Positions 11,101 to 26,100 of a DNA stretch of 64,000 nt are shown here, piece by piece. The position numbers and the translations under genes were made by a program. The DNA comes from Promerops cafer (taxonomy: Eukaryota; Chordata; Aves; Passeriformes; Nectariniidae). Within the stretch, counting starts at the first letter, position 1; each line of letters opens with the position of its first letter. Location: assembly GCA_013398275.1 (NCBI GenBank), contig VZSE01014929.1, forward strand, positions 967,295 to 1,031,294, in the 5' to 3' direction. Under the pieces are notes generated by a model. That model had not been told where the DNA came from. It did not search any database and saw only the letters and a list, made by a program, of their open reading frames with translations.

Positions 11101-14100
11101 CAAGATTTCTTTTTTAAAACCAATTTCTTCTGCAATACAGAAGCAGTTTAAAATACAAAACAGTAGCATTAGTACTTTAATTTTAGCATTACACAGAATT
11201 AAAACAGAATGTAGATCAACATGACTGTAAAAAGGTGGTGCAAAATAACCTTAGCCAGAAGTTGGATAGCTAGGGTAGAGACTGATTTAAAAAAAAAAAT
11301 AAACAAACAAAGGCTATCTAAGTATGTAAATAAAACAGAAACAAAGTAATTCCATAGGTTTGAAGAGACAGCAAATGAACATTTTTAGAAAGCTATGCTT
11401 GGTGACATTTATAAACACACACTGATAATGAGTATAAATTGAAATGCTGTTTACTACTACCCCATGATTAACCTTTTAAATCATGGGTCCAGTCTAGCAA
11501 GGCACTTTGATTCTTTTTTGTAATGTAAATATCTATAAATTTGGTAGACAAAGTTCAAAGCTTTTACAAGCTTCATACATTATTATTATTATTATTATTA
11601 CAGATGATGTTGTTACGTGTGGTGTCTAAAATTACTCCCTCCACCTAAACTAGCCTCACCAAAACTCAAACTTTAACTTGATTTCTTTTGAACTAGAAAA
11701 ATATGAGAGATCTATTAAAAATTATATCCTTGGCTTAAAAAGAAGATAAATTAAATACCAACTACTTGGCAATCTAGAATTTTACAAAAAAAATTAACTA
11801 CCTTAATCTGAAAGTTTAGTTTTGTTTCAGTTTCTCAGTATTAAAACGCCTCTTTTTATTAAGTATCTCTTCCTACCGGAATTATAAAATAATAAAATCA
11901 AGTTTCAAAGAAAAAATCCCAGCTTTGCACAATACCATTCAATGCTATCTGAACATAACAAAGACATTTTATTATTTCACTTTTCAGTAAAATTTGGCTT
12001 TCACTAATTGCCATATAATACCTCAGAGGTACTTCTACATTAGCATTAATATTTCAGAATGTGGGACAATACCTTCTCACTGGTAAACAGTTCCAACTGT
12101 GATGCCAGTTCCTTTATTTGTCTCTCTTTTTCTGCCAGCTGAATCTATATGAAAAAAAGATTAAGATTCTTGTATTAGTGAATGGAAACTATTTCCCTGC
12201 AAGTTAACATTGTGAAAACAAAGTTCCCTGATTAAGTTAATCTTTCAGATGAAAACAGTTTTGTCTACTAGAGTTACATGCAACACACAGTGTTACTATA
12301 AATCTAGCCAAGACAGAATCAAAGGTTTGCAATCCTCATCTCATTATTTCTGAAGAAATCTCTTGGCATTTCATATGTCCCACCACAGAACTTGAGAGAA
12401 CCAAAAGCTACTCGTGCCTCAAAGACACTACATTTGTTTCACAAATATCTACCTTGTGTCTCCATTGGGTGTGCTGGGAGGAGGTGCAACTGACACATTA
12501 CACAACTCTCCCTGGCTTCAAAATGATGATTTAAATAATCTCTTGCTACAAAGGACTATTTTATTTATATTCTGGTTTCTTTAGAGACTGCCTTTTCCCC
12601 TGTTTTTCTAATATCTAAGTTCACTGCTTGGCATAACTGCTTATCAATTTTTTTCAATTCTGAAATTCCTTCTCCTAGTTTAGGTCAATGGAGCAAAATC
12701 TCCTGACTGGGAAGAAAAGCTCACTTTTTCTCTACCACCTGCACCCTCCTGAATTACAGCAATTTTTTAATTGCAGTCAAAATGCTTTCAATCGTGGAAC
12801 CAATTATTTATTTTACCTGCTGTTGAGAAGTTAAATTTATTTCACATTAAATTATGCATGGCAACCGATCACTGCTAATTAGTAAAATAAACTGGAAAGA
12901 GTCATGCATTTTATAAAATTGAAATTAGAGCTTTGGAAAGTGTCAGAAAAAGATGGCCTGTGGACTACTGGAATAAACTGTAGAGTACTTCGGCATTTTA
13001 TAAAGAAAAAGTGCTGTAATTAATAACAAAAAGGGGTTCCTACTAGAACCAATACAGTCACAGTTCAGTTTAATAATTTTCCATCACAATGGGCAACAGA
13101 GTCAACTGAATTATCACCATTAGACTGAGAACCAGCAGGAAAGCTGGTCTCATGAATATTTGTTGCTCTTATCTCATCCCTATTGACCTAAAAAGCTAAT
13201 TCAGTGTAAGCATTACTATCACATAACCTCAAAGATTAAGGCCCCTTGTAAGCTAAATCTGCCCATTATGCTTGACTTTCTGGTGAATGTGTTTTATCAC
13301 TCTACTAAGACTATAGCTGAGGTTCTCCAAATTAAATTCTTGCATGATTTTAAAAACAATAGATCACTCCTCTCTCTCTACTGACTTCAGATAAAATGCA
13401 ATAGACATTACTACACTGGTAATCCAATACAGAATATGAAGATTTTAGACAAACACACCAATCAGTCTTCCTGTTAGTATTACAGTAAGTAGCAGGAAAT
13501 TAGAAATCTCTTGCACTTTTTTTCCCATAATAGAAGACTACATCATTTAGGGGTTTGTCTAAATCCACAGTATTAGAAGACTGATGGCAGGCTGGTAGTA
13601 GATCTTAGCAGACCTCTCTTTCTTTAAAAGAGGCATTACAAGACTGTATTGTTTCTTCAAGAGCAGAATTTGTATTTACAGAAAAAAACTTATTTAGTGT
13701 GCTTTCCTTATTAAAGCTCTTCATTACTTTAACTATCAGAAATAAGCAGCCCTGTTAAGAAGAGGTAACCATTCAATGTCATAAACAAAACCTGTAACTT
13801 ACTTTATACTGATCCTCCTTTGCTGCCAGCTGTAATTTTATACCCTCGTTGATCTTCACTTGTTCTTTCCACTTCAGCTCCAGTTTAGCTAATTCATCAG
13901 CATAAACACTGCATTTCATCTTCTCATCCTAAAGGAGTTTATACCATGGCATAAAATATTTAGCCTTTAGAGATTTTCCCTCCCACCCCCAAAAATGTCA
14001 CTGTGTTAACTCCATGCTTTTAAAACAAGACCATTTACAAACGGCTTCTACAAGCCTGACTCAAGATTCTGAAATGGTCAGGACCACAGAACACTGCATA

Positions 14101-17100
14101 AATTATGTTCAATAGGCATTTCTTTCCTTGAGTTTTCAACAAGCTGATATTCCTCTTTAGTTTCACAGTTTCAAGTTTCTTTGTACCCCAATTCTACTAA
14201 TCATGATTATTCTTTCAAGTACCTCACTTCAATACAAAACCCTTCCCAAGTGAATTTTATAACCTAAGTATCTTTCATCCAGAAGGTCAAAGGCAAAGCC
14301 TTCTTCAAAAATCACTATGGAATAAACAGCCAGTAGAAGCCAATACAGGCTGTCCATGGACAGGGTCATGAGCAGAATTACAGGACAGTTATTACATCCT
14401 GGAAAACTTACTAGAATAGAATAGTATCACCCTGACAAATAAAAGAAACAAAATGAAGACAGACAAGACAACACTCAGAAAGAATTTCTTAAACTGTTCT
14501 GAATTTTTCACCAGTGCCACTGATGCAATACTCCATCATCATACACATATCCAAACTGGTTAAATGAAAATCAAATGCCAAATTTGGTCGAGACAACCAA
14601 ATAAATGCCTTTATGTATGACTGAGCCCAAGGTAGTTGGCAGCATCCCCTCGGTTGTGAAAACACTGTAAAAGCCATGACAGGCAGATAGGGAAAAGTTA
14701 CTTTGCTTTGGACAGTGTATCAGATCAACAGTGCCACACTTGTTCCAAACATCAGCTGGCTTACAGCAACCTGCTGTATTTGATTTATAAAAGCAATTAC
14801 ACTTAATGTAAGAACAGAAAGTATTTAAAACCTTAAGCATGTGGACATTTGTTTTACTGTATCTTGGTTTGCCTTGTCTGGACCCTTTAAAACCATACCC
14901 AGTCAAGAGTTGACTGAACAAAAATGTGTTTTCTAATGTTACGATTTCTACCATTATCATGGTGTATCACACAAACAAGGAAGGCAACTCAGCTGGGGAG
15001 GCCTTATGGTTTTAAGGCTTAGCACCTACAGCTACATTTTGTTCAGCTTTGCAAAGCAGCTGTTTACTTACTGCCAACATTTGCTTGCATTTCTTATACT
15101 TCTCTGTTTTCTCAGCAATCTCTTTATTCATTTCACGCACTTGCTCCTTTACCACGGATTCCGAAACTATGTCAGATGAAATGGGGCTAACTGTGAACAC
15201 TGAAGAAAAAACAAGAACATTGATTTTTTTTGTTCCATTAAGTTTGTATAAGAGAGATGACAGCCCAGATTTGAGAGTGCATCAAAAACAGAGTGCTCCA
15301 TGTTATCCAAACCAGAGACAATCAGCATTATGTGCTATGTAAAATCAGCAACCATACTGGCACAGCTGTGTTCAGTTCTCTCACACTGAGGGAAAATCAA
15401 CATAAATGGTCACATATGTAGTACTCTCGCAAGAAAGAAGACAAAGTAAACACCAGAATATGTATGCTATCCTTCTAAATTCATATGTATACTATCATCA
15501 TACTCTGTTCTTACATACAAACACAGAAGTACCTCTGCAAACTACATCATCGCAGACTACCATTGAGCTTGCTGGGATTGTATGTTTTAAGAAACGCTTG
15601 AATTTACTTTAAACAGGAGGAAACTGATAGAAAATACAACCTTTGGTCTTTACAGACAGCAAGAATTTGTCAGTTGTAAAATAACACAGAAAAAGCTAAT
15701 CAGCATTTTTTGGTATTTATCATTTGGTATGAATAACAAAATTACAGAATGGTTTGGCTGGAAGGGACCTTAAAGATTCTCTAGCTGCAATCCCCCTGCC
15801 ATGGGCAGGTACACCTTCCACTACACCAGGCTGCTAAGAACTCCATCCAGTCTGGCTTTAAACACCCCAAGGGATGGGGCATTCCTAACTCCTTTGGGAA
15901 GCCTGTTCCAACGCCTCACCAGCCTCATAGTGAAGGATTTCTTCTTTAGTTATAACCAATTACCTACTGAAGTTTTAGAATATTATTTTTGCAGTAACTT
16001 ATAGTTCATAATAATTATAAACATTTTCGAATAAACCACTACTCCTATAATTCATGAAAATAGTCAGTAGACTTGACCTTGCCATCACATAATCAGAACT
16101 TTTCAGCAGATTGATTTTACAGCAGAATGTTATAGTGGATAGTCACAATAACGTGACTGCAAAATTACTGTGCTATTACACTCAAATTGAAAATCTGAGT
16201 AAGATTTTTTTTAATGAACTGTTTCTTAGTTTGGCAAAACCATCTCTGTTAACCATGAAGCAAAAAATTCAAGAGTTCAGTTCTACTGACATTAGTAAAT
16301 AGCAACTAAACTGATACATGAACTTATTTATGATTGTTACCACTTGGTAAGAGACAAAATATTTAGTTCAATCTTCACATCTCTAATTAATGCTTTAATT
16401 AAACAGAACAAGTCCACCTACTTTATACTACAAATACTATTAGTGACTACTTCACATAGACAACACTTTCAGGCTTATAAAGACATACAAAATTTAAGCT
16501 GTTGATACCTGGAGATGCAGACAACTTTTTGTCTGTAAGGACGGCAGTAGTTGTCTCACTGTTAGATGCATCTGTCAGTTTCTGTTGATGCCCTGCAGTC
16601 TTCTTTGTGGAAAGAAATTTTGTTTTGGTACTTGATTAAATGAAAGCCAAAGCACAAAGTAATGTATCTTGCAAAATATATCATTTGCTCCAAAATTAGA
16701 CAGAACTGCTCATTTAAACAGTAGGTATTAATAAATATACAAAAACATTTAATTCTACTAAGACTGAAACGGCCTAAGACTATGATTTTTATCATCTTAC
16801 TTGATGAAGGTGTTTTTCCCTAGAAAGAGTAATTTCTAAGCAAATTATTACAAAAATCTCATTTTCTAGAGAATCAGTTACACATAAATTCATTAACTTA
16901 AATCCAATATACTCCATTAGAAAAACAGAGTCTGTATCAGGAATGTCTGCCGTGCTTCCAAAGCAAAAGCAATGAAATCTGGTGTTTGCTGTAAGATGTA
17001 CAACATTGCCAAAGATAAAGAAGATTTTTAAGGAAAAGTCACAGATGTTCTGATATGACACCTCATTCACCATTGACCTTCTGGATGAGAAGATGACTTT

Positions 17101-20100
17101 TTTATGCAATGTTCTGTGGATAAGAGAAATACTCAAGTCTGGTTTTCTTAAGAATTCATATTTGCACATCTTGCCATTGTGCATAGGCCTTTTCCCTGTT
17201 TGAGCTCATTTCCAACTCCAATTTTTACAAAATTCTGAAGAACTCTGCTCTCAAATCTGTTTGAAATTGTCTGACAGGTTCAGTTACTAGATAGCCTAAG
17301 ACTTGTATCATCATTGAAAAAGATTTATTTATTTATGAAACAGATCTTGGAAGAGTGGTTAAGATCACAAAATACATTTGGAATACAACTCCATACTGTG
17401 TTCTGGAGACTTCTTCCCCACTTGGCTTTTAAATTCTACTTCAAGTTCTCTATTTCCCCCACTTTTGGACTTGGGTTTTTTTGCTGGACTTTTTTGTGGT
17501 GGTACTGGATAGAAGCAGTAATTATGGATTTTCCCAGCTTCAGTTTCAAAATTCTTCCTTGAACAATGTAATGTTTATAGGTTCATCCAAACTCTACCAG
17601 GCTTCTACACCAGCTACTATAAATTCTATGCTTGGCTTGGACAACTACCTAAAAAGAATCACAGAAGTAACTTCACAACTAGGTTTGTGAAAGAAAATGG
17701 TTAAGAGTCATTGCTTACCACACATTTTAATCCTTTTTAAAGGCATTATTTTTCACAGAAGGAAATTAAATTTTTGTTGAAATGTTACCAAAAAGCAAGC
17801 GCAATTTATCCCATTCTACTTACTGCCTGTTCTGTAAACTTGTTTACTTGTTTTTGAAGTTTTTGACATTCTTTGAATTTTTCCTTGTAATGGTCAGCAG
17901 CCATTTGTAGACGAAGCTTCAGATCTTCAACTTCTCTGCGCAGTTCCTGCTCCACTGCGTTTGAAGCTTCCTTAAAAAAAAAAATAGAAACCGTTCTCCC
18001 TTTTGTTCAAATACCACTATTTCCCAAAAAGTCTTTTTTCAATTAAAAAAGCATAAAGCTCCATGTAAGTACTGAAACTCCTATTTTCTTTGTGGGAAAG
18101 AAAGGAATAGCACAAGCAGTAGAGCACAGAGAGAGGCAGAAAATGTGCTGAACTTCATTCCAAGCTGGACACACCGAGGTATGTAAACAGGCACTGGTAT
18201 AATACCAGAGGCAGGTAAAGGGGATTCTTATTTTATGGGCTCATTAATGTGTATCTGAAGTCTGAATGTATAGGAAAAGTCTGAACACCCTCTAGGGGGT
18301 GTTCCAGCAGAAAAGTTCTACAGACAAGTATAGCCACACAGCTAAAGTGCACAGTCCACAACTATTCCCTCACACTCACTAGACTTCACCTGGGAGTGCT
18401 TCCATTGCGCCACAACACTGATACACAGGCTACACAAACCAAAACTGGCAACTAGACACAGGCCATGCTCCCATACTTTCTGGTAACTTGAGGCATTCAG
18501 ATGACTTGATACTTCTTTCATGATACATTTCAAAGCACATTGTATACAACTGAAACTTGTAGGAAAAAAAACCATGCAATCCTTCAACATTTTAAATATA
18601 ATAGTTCTTTTGAGTGTTGTAATATTACAGTACTATTTTAATTGTGTTCAGCTCAATATATTTTCTTCAAACAGTTACACCATTACAGTAATCCTAGTAG
18701 CAAATAAATGCAATACAGTTGCAGTCACTGAAGATCCTTGATAAAGCTCACTTTAATCAAAATGATAAAAAATGTATTAGCTCACTATATTTTTATCTAA
18801 GACTGAGGTCAAGACAGTTTCCATTACATTAATATTTTTATACTTATAAGTACTTAAAGCAAATTAACTTTGATCACAAATACTGAAAGGACTTATAAGA
18901 ATTCAGAGAGAATCTATCAATAAGAAAAGAACATTATAAAACAACCCAATTTTCTACCAATACATTTGCTTATTTGAATGCATTTTTAATGCTACTGTGG
19001 CTCACTTAACAGAATTAAGACAGGGAGAGGATTCCAAATATCATAGATGAATACTGTATTATTCTGTGAAAATAATGTGGGGAGAAGTAGATGTGAGTAA
19101 TAGCAGAAACCTCCTTTCTGACTAAACTTCCAAATCAGCTAACATGCACTTGATTTAATGTAGTATATTGAATGCCAAAAGAAAATTTGGTCATTATTTG
19201 CACTAATCATCCAGAAACCTATTTTATTCTCCATCTTCAGTAAAGCTTCAGTAAAGATTTTATAAATACAGACAAACTTCAATACTAAATACTAGACAAT
19301 TCACCTGTTCATTTTTCAAAGTTGTGATTTTTATGAGTTCAGCTAAAGCTTCAGCAAGTTGCTTTTTGAATTTTTCATTTTCCAGACGTGCACTGTGAAG
19401 ATCTGCCATTGTCTTATCCCGCACATTTACTGCATCACTCAACTCTTTTGACATTAGAACAGCTTCTTGTTTGCTAGCCTGAATCTGATCTTCAGCTTTC
19501 CGCAGCTGCTCTTTCAAAATACTTGCCTCATCCTAGGAAAGAGAAGAGATGGAAGAGAATTCATCATTTTTTAATTCAAAGCTTAAATAAAGGTTGGTAT
19601 AGGGGTTAGAAACATCTGAAAGAAAAACCAAGTTTTCCTGGTGGCTTTAGCAAAACTACTAAATCAAGAAGTCAGTACACAAGTACTATTGTCCCCACTT
19701 GTCTTCTTTGCCAGCAATGATATGCAAATTTATTTCACTATGAAATAAAGGCAAACTTTATTTCATAGTGAAATAGTTTCACTATGAAATAGAAGTTTCA
19801 GTTCTGGATTTTTGCTCGAATTTCAGCTTCAGCTTTAAACGTATGACCAAAAAAAGTCTGCTTCCCACATCCCTGCTCTTATCACTGCAGAACTCCAGGA
19901 GCAAAAGCAAAGTTCATCCCACAGAAACACACTGAAAGTAGTAACAGAGCAAGAGGTTTTACAGTGCCTACAACTGGCTGATGCCAAACTGTAAAGCAGC
20001 TTTGAGATGTTTTTCTCACAGCTCTATTTCCCAAGATCTTGCACAAAAAGCTTTCCAAAGGGAAGACAGAACAAACAGTAATGAAGAGCAAGCTGCAGCA

Positions 20101-23100
20101 TGTAGCACTAAGCACACAGGGCAACCCAAGAGCCAACTGACCAAGCTGAACTACCAGCTTCTCCCTTCTCAGAAGGCCAGGATTACTAAACATAATTTAA
20201 AAAACCATTTTCTTAAAAAAAGAAGTTACTATATAAAGTAGGCACCACCTCTGGGTTCCCTGATGGCATAATCATCTTATTCCAGAGTCCAAACATAAAT
20301 TCAGCTATCTCTAGTCCATTATTTGTTAATTTTTTTAATATCACTTAAGTCCAGAGGAATACTAATACATTTTGTAACCATTTATGAAGATGGATAGACA
20401 ACTAAATGCCCTGAAGTCCTGTCTCCCAGCTATTTTTACAGCACATGATACATTGATAACATATTTCAGTAAATATTTGCAGTTTCAGTGTGAGATAAAA
20501 CTATTAATGATCCCACCAGAAACATCAAAAGCACTTTAAGATTAATAAATGACATGTTTGGTTGCTTCAGTACTGACACATATCCACTCCTTTCAAAATA
20601 AAACACAGTAGTAATTTAACACATTCAGAAACAAAACAGCAGGAAAGTGACTAAAATAAGATGTAACTTTAAGCAAGACAGTATGCCCTTTTTAAACTCT
20701 ATGTCCATTCTCAACAGCACTACTTTTCCACTTAAATATTATATTCATAACTCATTACTTTAAAACAATTTCTAGTCTTTTGAGATCCAAGTTGCTTTTC
20801 TGTGAGAAGATACACTAGAAAGATGCCTGCATAATCTGACTCTTCCATGCTGGCCTCAAAGGCTATGTCTAAACTGACTCTCTAATTTGGATCAAGAGCA
20901 CATTTGTGAAGCAAAACTCCCAGTAAATTTCACTGTAGATCAGAGAACAATCTCAGGGCACAGAAACTGCATTCCTTTTGGGTGAAATGGAACAGGGTGA
21001 TGTACATCAGGAAAAAACACCTAATGGTTATTCTATTGTGGGTCTACCCTGGCTGGATGCCACTTACCCACCAAAGCCACTCCATCATTTCACTCCTCAG
21101 CTGGATAAGGGGGAGAATATAACAAAAGGCTTGTGGGTTGTGATGAAGACAGGGAGAGATTACTTAGCAATTACTGTCATGAGCAAAAACAGACTCAACT
21201 TGGGAAAATTCATTTAATCTATTACCAGTCAGATCAGAATAGGATAATGAGAAATAAAACTGAATCTTAACACATCCAGACCCCAACCCCTCTTTTCAGG
21301 TTCAACTTCACTCCCAAATTCTCTATCTCCTCTCCTCCAGCAGCATAGCCAGGATGGGGAATGGAGGCAGCAGTCAGCTCATCACATGTTGTCTTTGCTG
21401 CTCCTTCCTCCTCACGGGGAGGACTCACTCTCTTCCTCTGCTCCAGTGTGGGGTCCCTCCCATGGGAGACACTCCTCTACGAACTCCTTCAACATGTATC
21501 CTTCCCACAGGCTGCAGTTCTGCATGAACTGTTCCAGTGTAAGATCCCATCCAAGGGGTGCAGTCCTTCAGGAAGAGACAGCTCCAGCAGAGGTGCCCTG
21601 TGGGGTCACAGCTCCTGCCAGCAAACCTGCTCCAGCACAGGCTTCCCACAGAGTCACAGCATCCTTCAGGCACATCCACCTTCTCCAGCATGGGGTCCTC
21701 CAAAGGCTGCAGGAGGCAGCCTGTCTCACCAGGGTCTTCACCATGGGCTGCACAGGAATCCCTGCTCCAGCACCTGAAACCCTTTCCCCTCTTTCACTGA
21801 CCCTGATGTCTGCAGAGTTCTTTCTCTCATGTTTTCACTCTTCTCTTCAGGCGCAATTCCTCGCACAGAGTTTCCCCCTCTCCCATACCCTTCTTTAATC
21901 TGTCATTCCAGAGGTGCTACCATCACCACCCACAGGCTCAGCCTTGGCCAGTGGTGGGTCCATCTTGGAGCCTGCTGGCATTGGCTCTGTCAGGCATTGG
22001 CTGGTATTGGCTCTCAGGGGAAGCTTCTGGCAGCTTCTCACAGAAGCCACTCCGCTACCAAAACCTACACAAACCCAATACAGGCATCCATAGCACCCAG
22101 CTAGAACTGAAGTCTGAAGTAAACCCACATGGACCATGGACAGGATAAATATGAGTTCTTCAGCAATTTCACTGTCCTGTTACACCACACTGCTTGCTAA
22201 CCACAGTGCTGCCACAGGGCATAGTAAGGCACCTCTTCATTCAAAACCCTACTGTCACTTCAGAGTTCTCAGTCAGCATTGTAGCTTGATAGCACATTCA
22301 CCTAACAAGTCCTTCAGCAATCATTCCATGTCTTTTCTTTTCTTCTCCATCACCCTCTACAGTCTCAACACAGCTATGTTACAAACCTTTTTCTCAACTT
22401 CCTTTCCTTTTTCATGAAGCCAAAAGCAGCACAGGAGCACACCACTGAACTCAAAAATTACCTTTTCAAGCATAGTTAATCTCAGTTCATCATGTGAGAC
22501 GTCAACAAGCTCCAAAGGTGCAAAACTAGAACAGATCTCAGTCTTTTCACCATTTTCTCCATCTACAGAGAACATCATAATCCTCATGCCTCTTAGCCTA
22601 TACCCTGGTGATTTCTTCAACTTCTTCCTTTCTCTTGTCAAGCACATACAACATTAGATATGTTTATTCAAATCAGGCCAATTATATTTAGTACTGCTTA
22701 CCTTGTTTGATGAGGAGTGCAAAAAAGCTTTCTTCATATTTTCTTTTTCAGCTATTAATAGCTGTAATCTGCCAACCTCCTCTTTATAATACGATATCAT
22801 GTTTTCTTTGTTTGCATCCAAATTCTTAAACGTCTGGATTTCTTTTACTAGTTTGGTGTTTTCTATTTCTGTATTCTTCAAGTGTATCTGCAATGATGCT
22901 AAAACATGTCAAACTTCTTCCACGTTAGGAGAACTACTGTTCACCTGTCTATTTATGTGCTCACTAAATTCTAATTTATTTTAACTTGAGGCAGATTAGA
23001 ACCAGTAAAGAGAAAAATTAAACATTTGATATTACTACTGCCCTCCAGCCCAAACTTTCTGGCTGGAATTCTTTCAGTATGGTCACCTAACAACAGCTCC

Positions 23101-26100
23101 ACTCTACAGCTAGAAGTTAAAGCCCTAATTTCTCTCCATATCAAATTTAGTTATTCAGGACTCACTCCTCTCTTCAAATGCTGGACAACTAAGGACAAGC
23201 AGAAGAGGAATGACTTGAAGAAAACTAAAGAGAAATTAAACTTCTAGTAGTAACTGCCCACAGTCATCTAAGCAAATAGGTCTACATCACGAATATTCAT
23301 TTTCAAGGACAGCAAACTACTTCTAACAACTCTGCCTACAGTGATGCAAAATAGCTCCCGCACTCAAGTGTTTTCCACTCAGACCAGAAGATTTGTGTTA
23401 TTTACAAAGGGACTCCACGCTTGTAAAAGATGCTTTGAGATTTTATAATCTAGGAACAGAAATAATCTTTTAAATATACTTGATGTGTTTCACACAACCT
23501 AAGGAATTCATTATTTTGGCATATAAAGTTTTTTCTGCTTTTGGAGGGAGGGAGAGTGGCAGTGTATTTTACTCTATATATGGGTGTCTCTCAATACCAG
23601 CAAAAGAAATCAGCCATGCTAGTAAAAACCAGTGCAATAGAGAACCTACTAAAGCTTCTCAGTGTTATACACAAGGCTCAAGAAGAGAGATTCAGAAAAC
23701 AAAGTGTGGAGAGAGAATTTAAATGACTAAGAAGTATTTTAGTTATGAAAAAGTGTGTTAAAGATGATCAGTTACTGGGTGATGCACTGTATAACTAAAG
23801 AATTTTCTCACTAGAATCTATTATTTTTTGTTACTATATCTGAGCTTTAACAAATTGATGAATCATTCTCCTACTTAGAGACCTTTTTATACCATGGTTG
23901 AATTCAGATGCTGTTTTCCTCATTCATTTTTATATGAGGACATCTATAACTATCCTAAAGATATGTTCACAGAAGTTACCCACTTCCTTTTTTCCCTAAC
24001 AAATTCAATTTATTAGACTTCTCCATAAAACATTATTACCTTTATTTCAAACCATTTCATTCCAGTGTATACAGGTACAAGTAATAAAGTTACCTTATAA
24101 AGCTCTTTTTCATCCTTTTCTGTCTTTAACACACATTCAAGTTGCTCCTTCTCAAGCATCACTTTCTTCAGTTTGTCCTTCAGACTAAAACATTGAAGAA
24201 TTAATGGTACAGAACTATTAATACAGAAAATCCATGCATTTAATAAAAACAGTCTAAAAAAACACCTTTGGGGGGAAAAAAAAGTAAAATAAGGAAGGTA
24301 AGGAACAAAAGACTAAGTACCTGTCTAACTCAGTTTCTTTTGCAATGGCTTTCTGAGTAACAGTCATGATATCTTCTTCAAGCTGGAGAACTTTGGAAGC
24401 AGCCTCATCATGCTTCTTCTTCAAATCATTATTTTCCCTTTTAAAATCTTCTGATGCTTGAATATTTTCCTTTTTAAAAAATTGCAAATAGATGGCATTT
24501 AAGAATGTGATTCTTCAGAAATAAAACATGCAACTTGAATTAATGTCAAAATATGGCCATTAGATTTCTTCTCTTCCTTAAAATTTATAACAAGCCCATT
24601 TGAAGTATACATAAATAAATATATATTGAACATTGCTATGCCCAGTTCACATATTACTAAGCGGTCGACAAGGAGTTTGTTTGGGCAAGCATTCAGTTAC
24701 TCAGAACCTACCAAAGACTTCAGAGTACAGGATAAACACATTATTTCCTATCTTTTGCCTATTTCCTTTAGGCAAACAAACCACTGACTGTGTAGCTTAA
24801 AAAACAAAAAACTTTTATTTCTCTTTGTACTTGTTTTTACTTAAAAAGAAGATCTTGCATTTTTCCAGACAGTTACACCACAGTGGCAAGCCACAGTCAA
24901 GACAACTGCAGGCAAAAGGAGAAACAAAACAAAACAAAAAAAAATTCTGACTTAGAGCTGGTTACTACTGACATTCTCCTAGCTAGAACATATAGAAGGT
25001 CTCACATAGCTCAAGGAACCTCACGCAACCATTGTGGGATTTATGAAGCTCAGACAGAGGATGATGACAACACCCAAAACAGACTGCTTTGTCAGAAAAC
25101 TGACAAATACAAGATGGGAAACCACTGTTAAGTGTTGCATTTGTTATCTAATTACAGTAATGTCCATATTGTTATAAAGCTGTCTTATGAAGCAGTGGAC
25201 AGCTGAATGCCATCTCAACCGCAGCAAAACGGCCATTTATAGTCAGGCTATCTTAAATAAGCCTGAAAATGGTTTTTTTCCAACATAACTATTTTCTTGA
25301 AAAAAATAAGTAAGTAACACTAAAGTAAATTACACATACTGAGATAATATGCCACCTTTTTCTGATATCAAAACATGATAAAGCTCAGCTTATTATCAAC
25401 CATGACAGAGATATGAATCAAAGTGTAAAACAAGGTCAAGACAGACTGACCAACATACCTAACTACAGCATGACTTAAGAGAGTTTGTGTACTTGTGCTA
25501 AGGTACAAGTTGTCTTTCTGCTCTAGATTTGGAAGATTAAAACACTACTTCATCTATTCGTTTTTAAACAAAGCTCAATGCCCTGAAATAACAACACTGT
25601 ACTGTTACATCAAGAGAAACACATCAGCCAGACTTTACGAAGAACCCCTACTGGCCAAATTCCAACCTAACAAACAATGTTTTAAGTACAATAAAATATA
25701 ATGAGGACTGGTTTTAGTCATTAATTGTCAAGATACACTGTTTGCAAGTATAATTAAGCCCTGCTTTTACAAGCAACTAAACAGAAGTTTGAGCATTATG
25801 ATTTTTTGTGGGGGGGATGGGGTTGAGGGGCAGGCAGTATTGAACTGAGGAGTGACAAATGTATCTGATGACTCACTCACTTGCTACACACTAAACCAGC
25901 ATGTAGATTTTTATTTTTGTTATATATGCTACATAAAAGAAAAGGACTAATATATTACAACTATTTAAACTCTAAACAGCTTTCTTAAGTCTTAATATAA
26001 AAAAGAATTTCAAGGGATCATGAATGTGCCATATTTTTTTAAAAAACAGCACTGGAGAAGATAACCCACAACTTTCACAAGGTCTTTATTTTTGAAGAGC

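Larger units (their letters stand above)
19533..22701 (-). other. TAX1BP1 intron 8
   Basis: This 3.2-kb intron carries a perfect short hairpin (19731-19775) and a degenerate LTR-like element (about 21037-22082). Overlapping open frames at 21.3-22.1 kb come from the GC-richer LTR. Confidence 0.8.

Noticed and set aside
14571..14960. 129-codon minus frame in intron 12
   Set aside because: No family similarity or splice signals, and TAX1BP1 exons on both sides join in frame without it.
16792..17184. 130-codon minus frame in intron 10
   Set aside because: Composition looks like translated AT-rich intron; no conserved motif.
21361..22417. Cluster of overlapping open frames up to 170 codons
   Set aside because: They lie in or beside the LTR-like element, occur in several frames on both strands, and resemble no protein.
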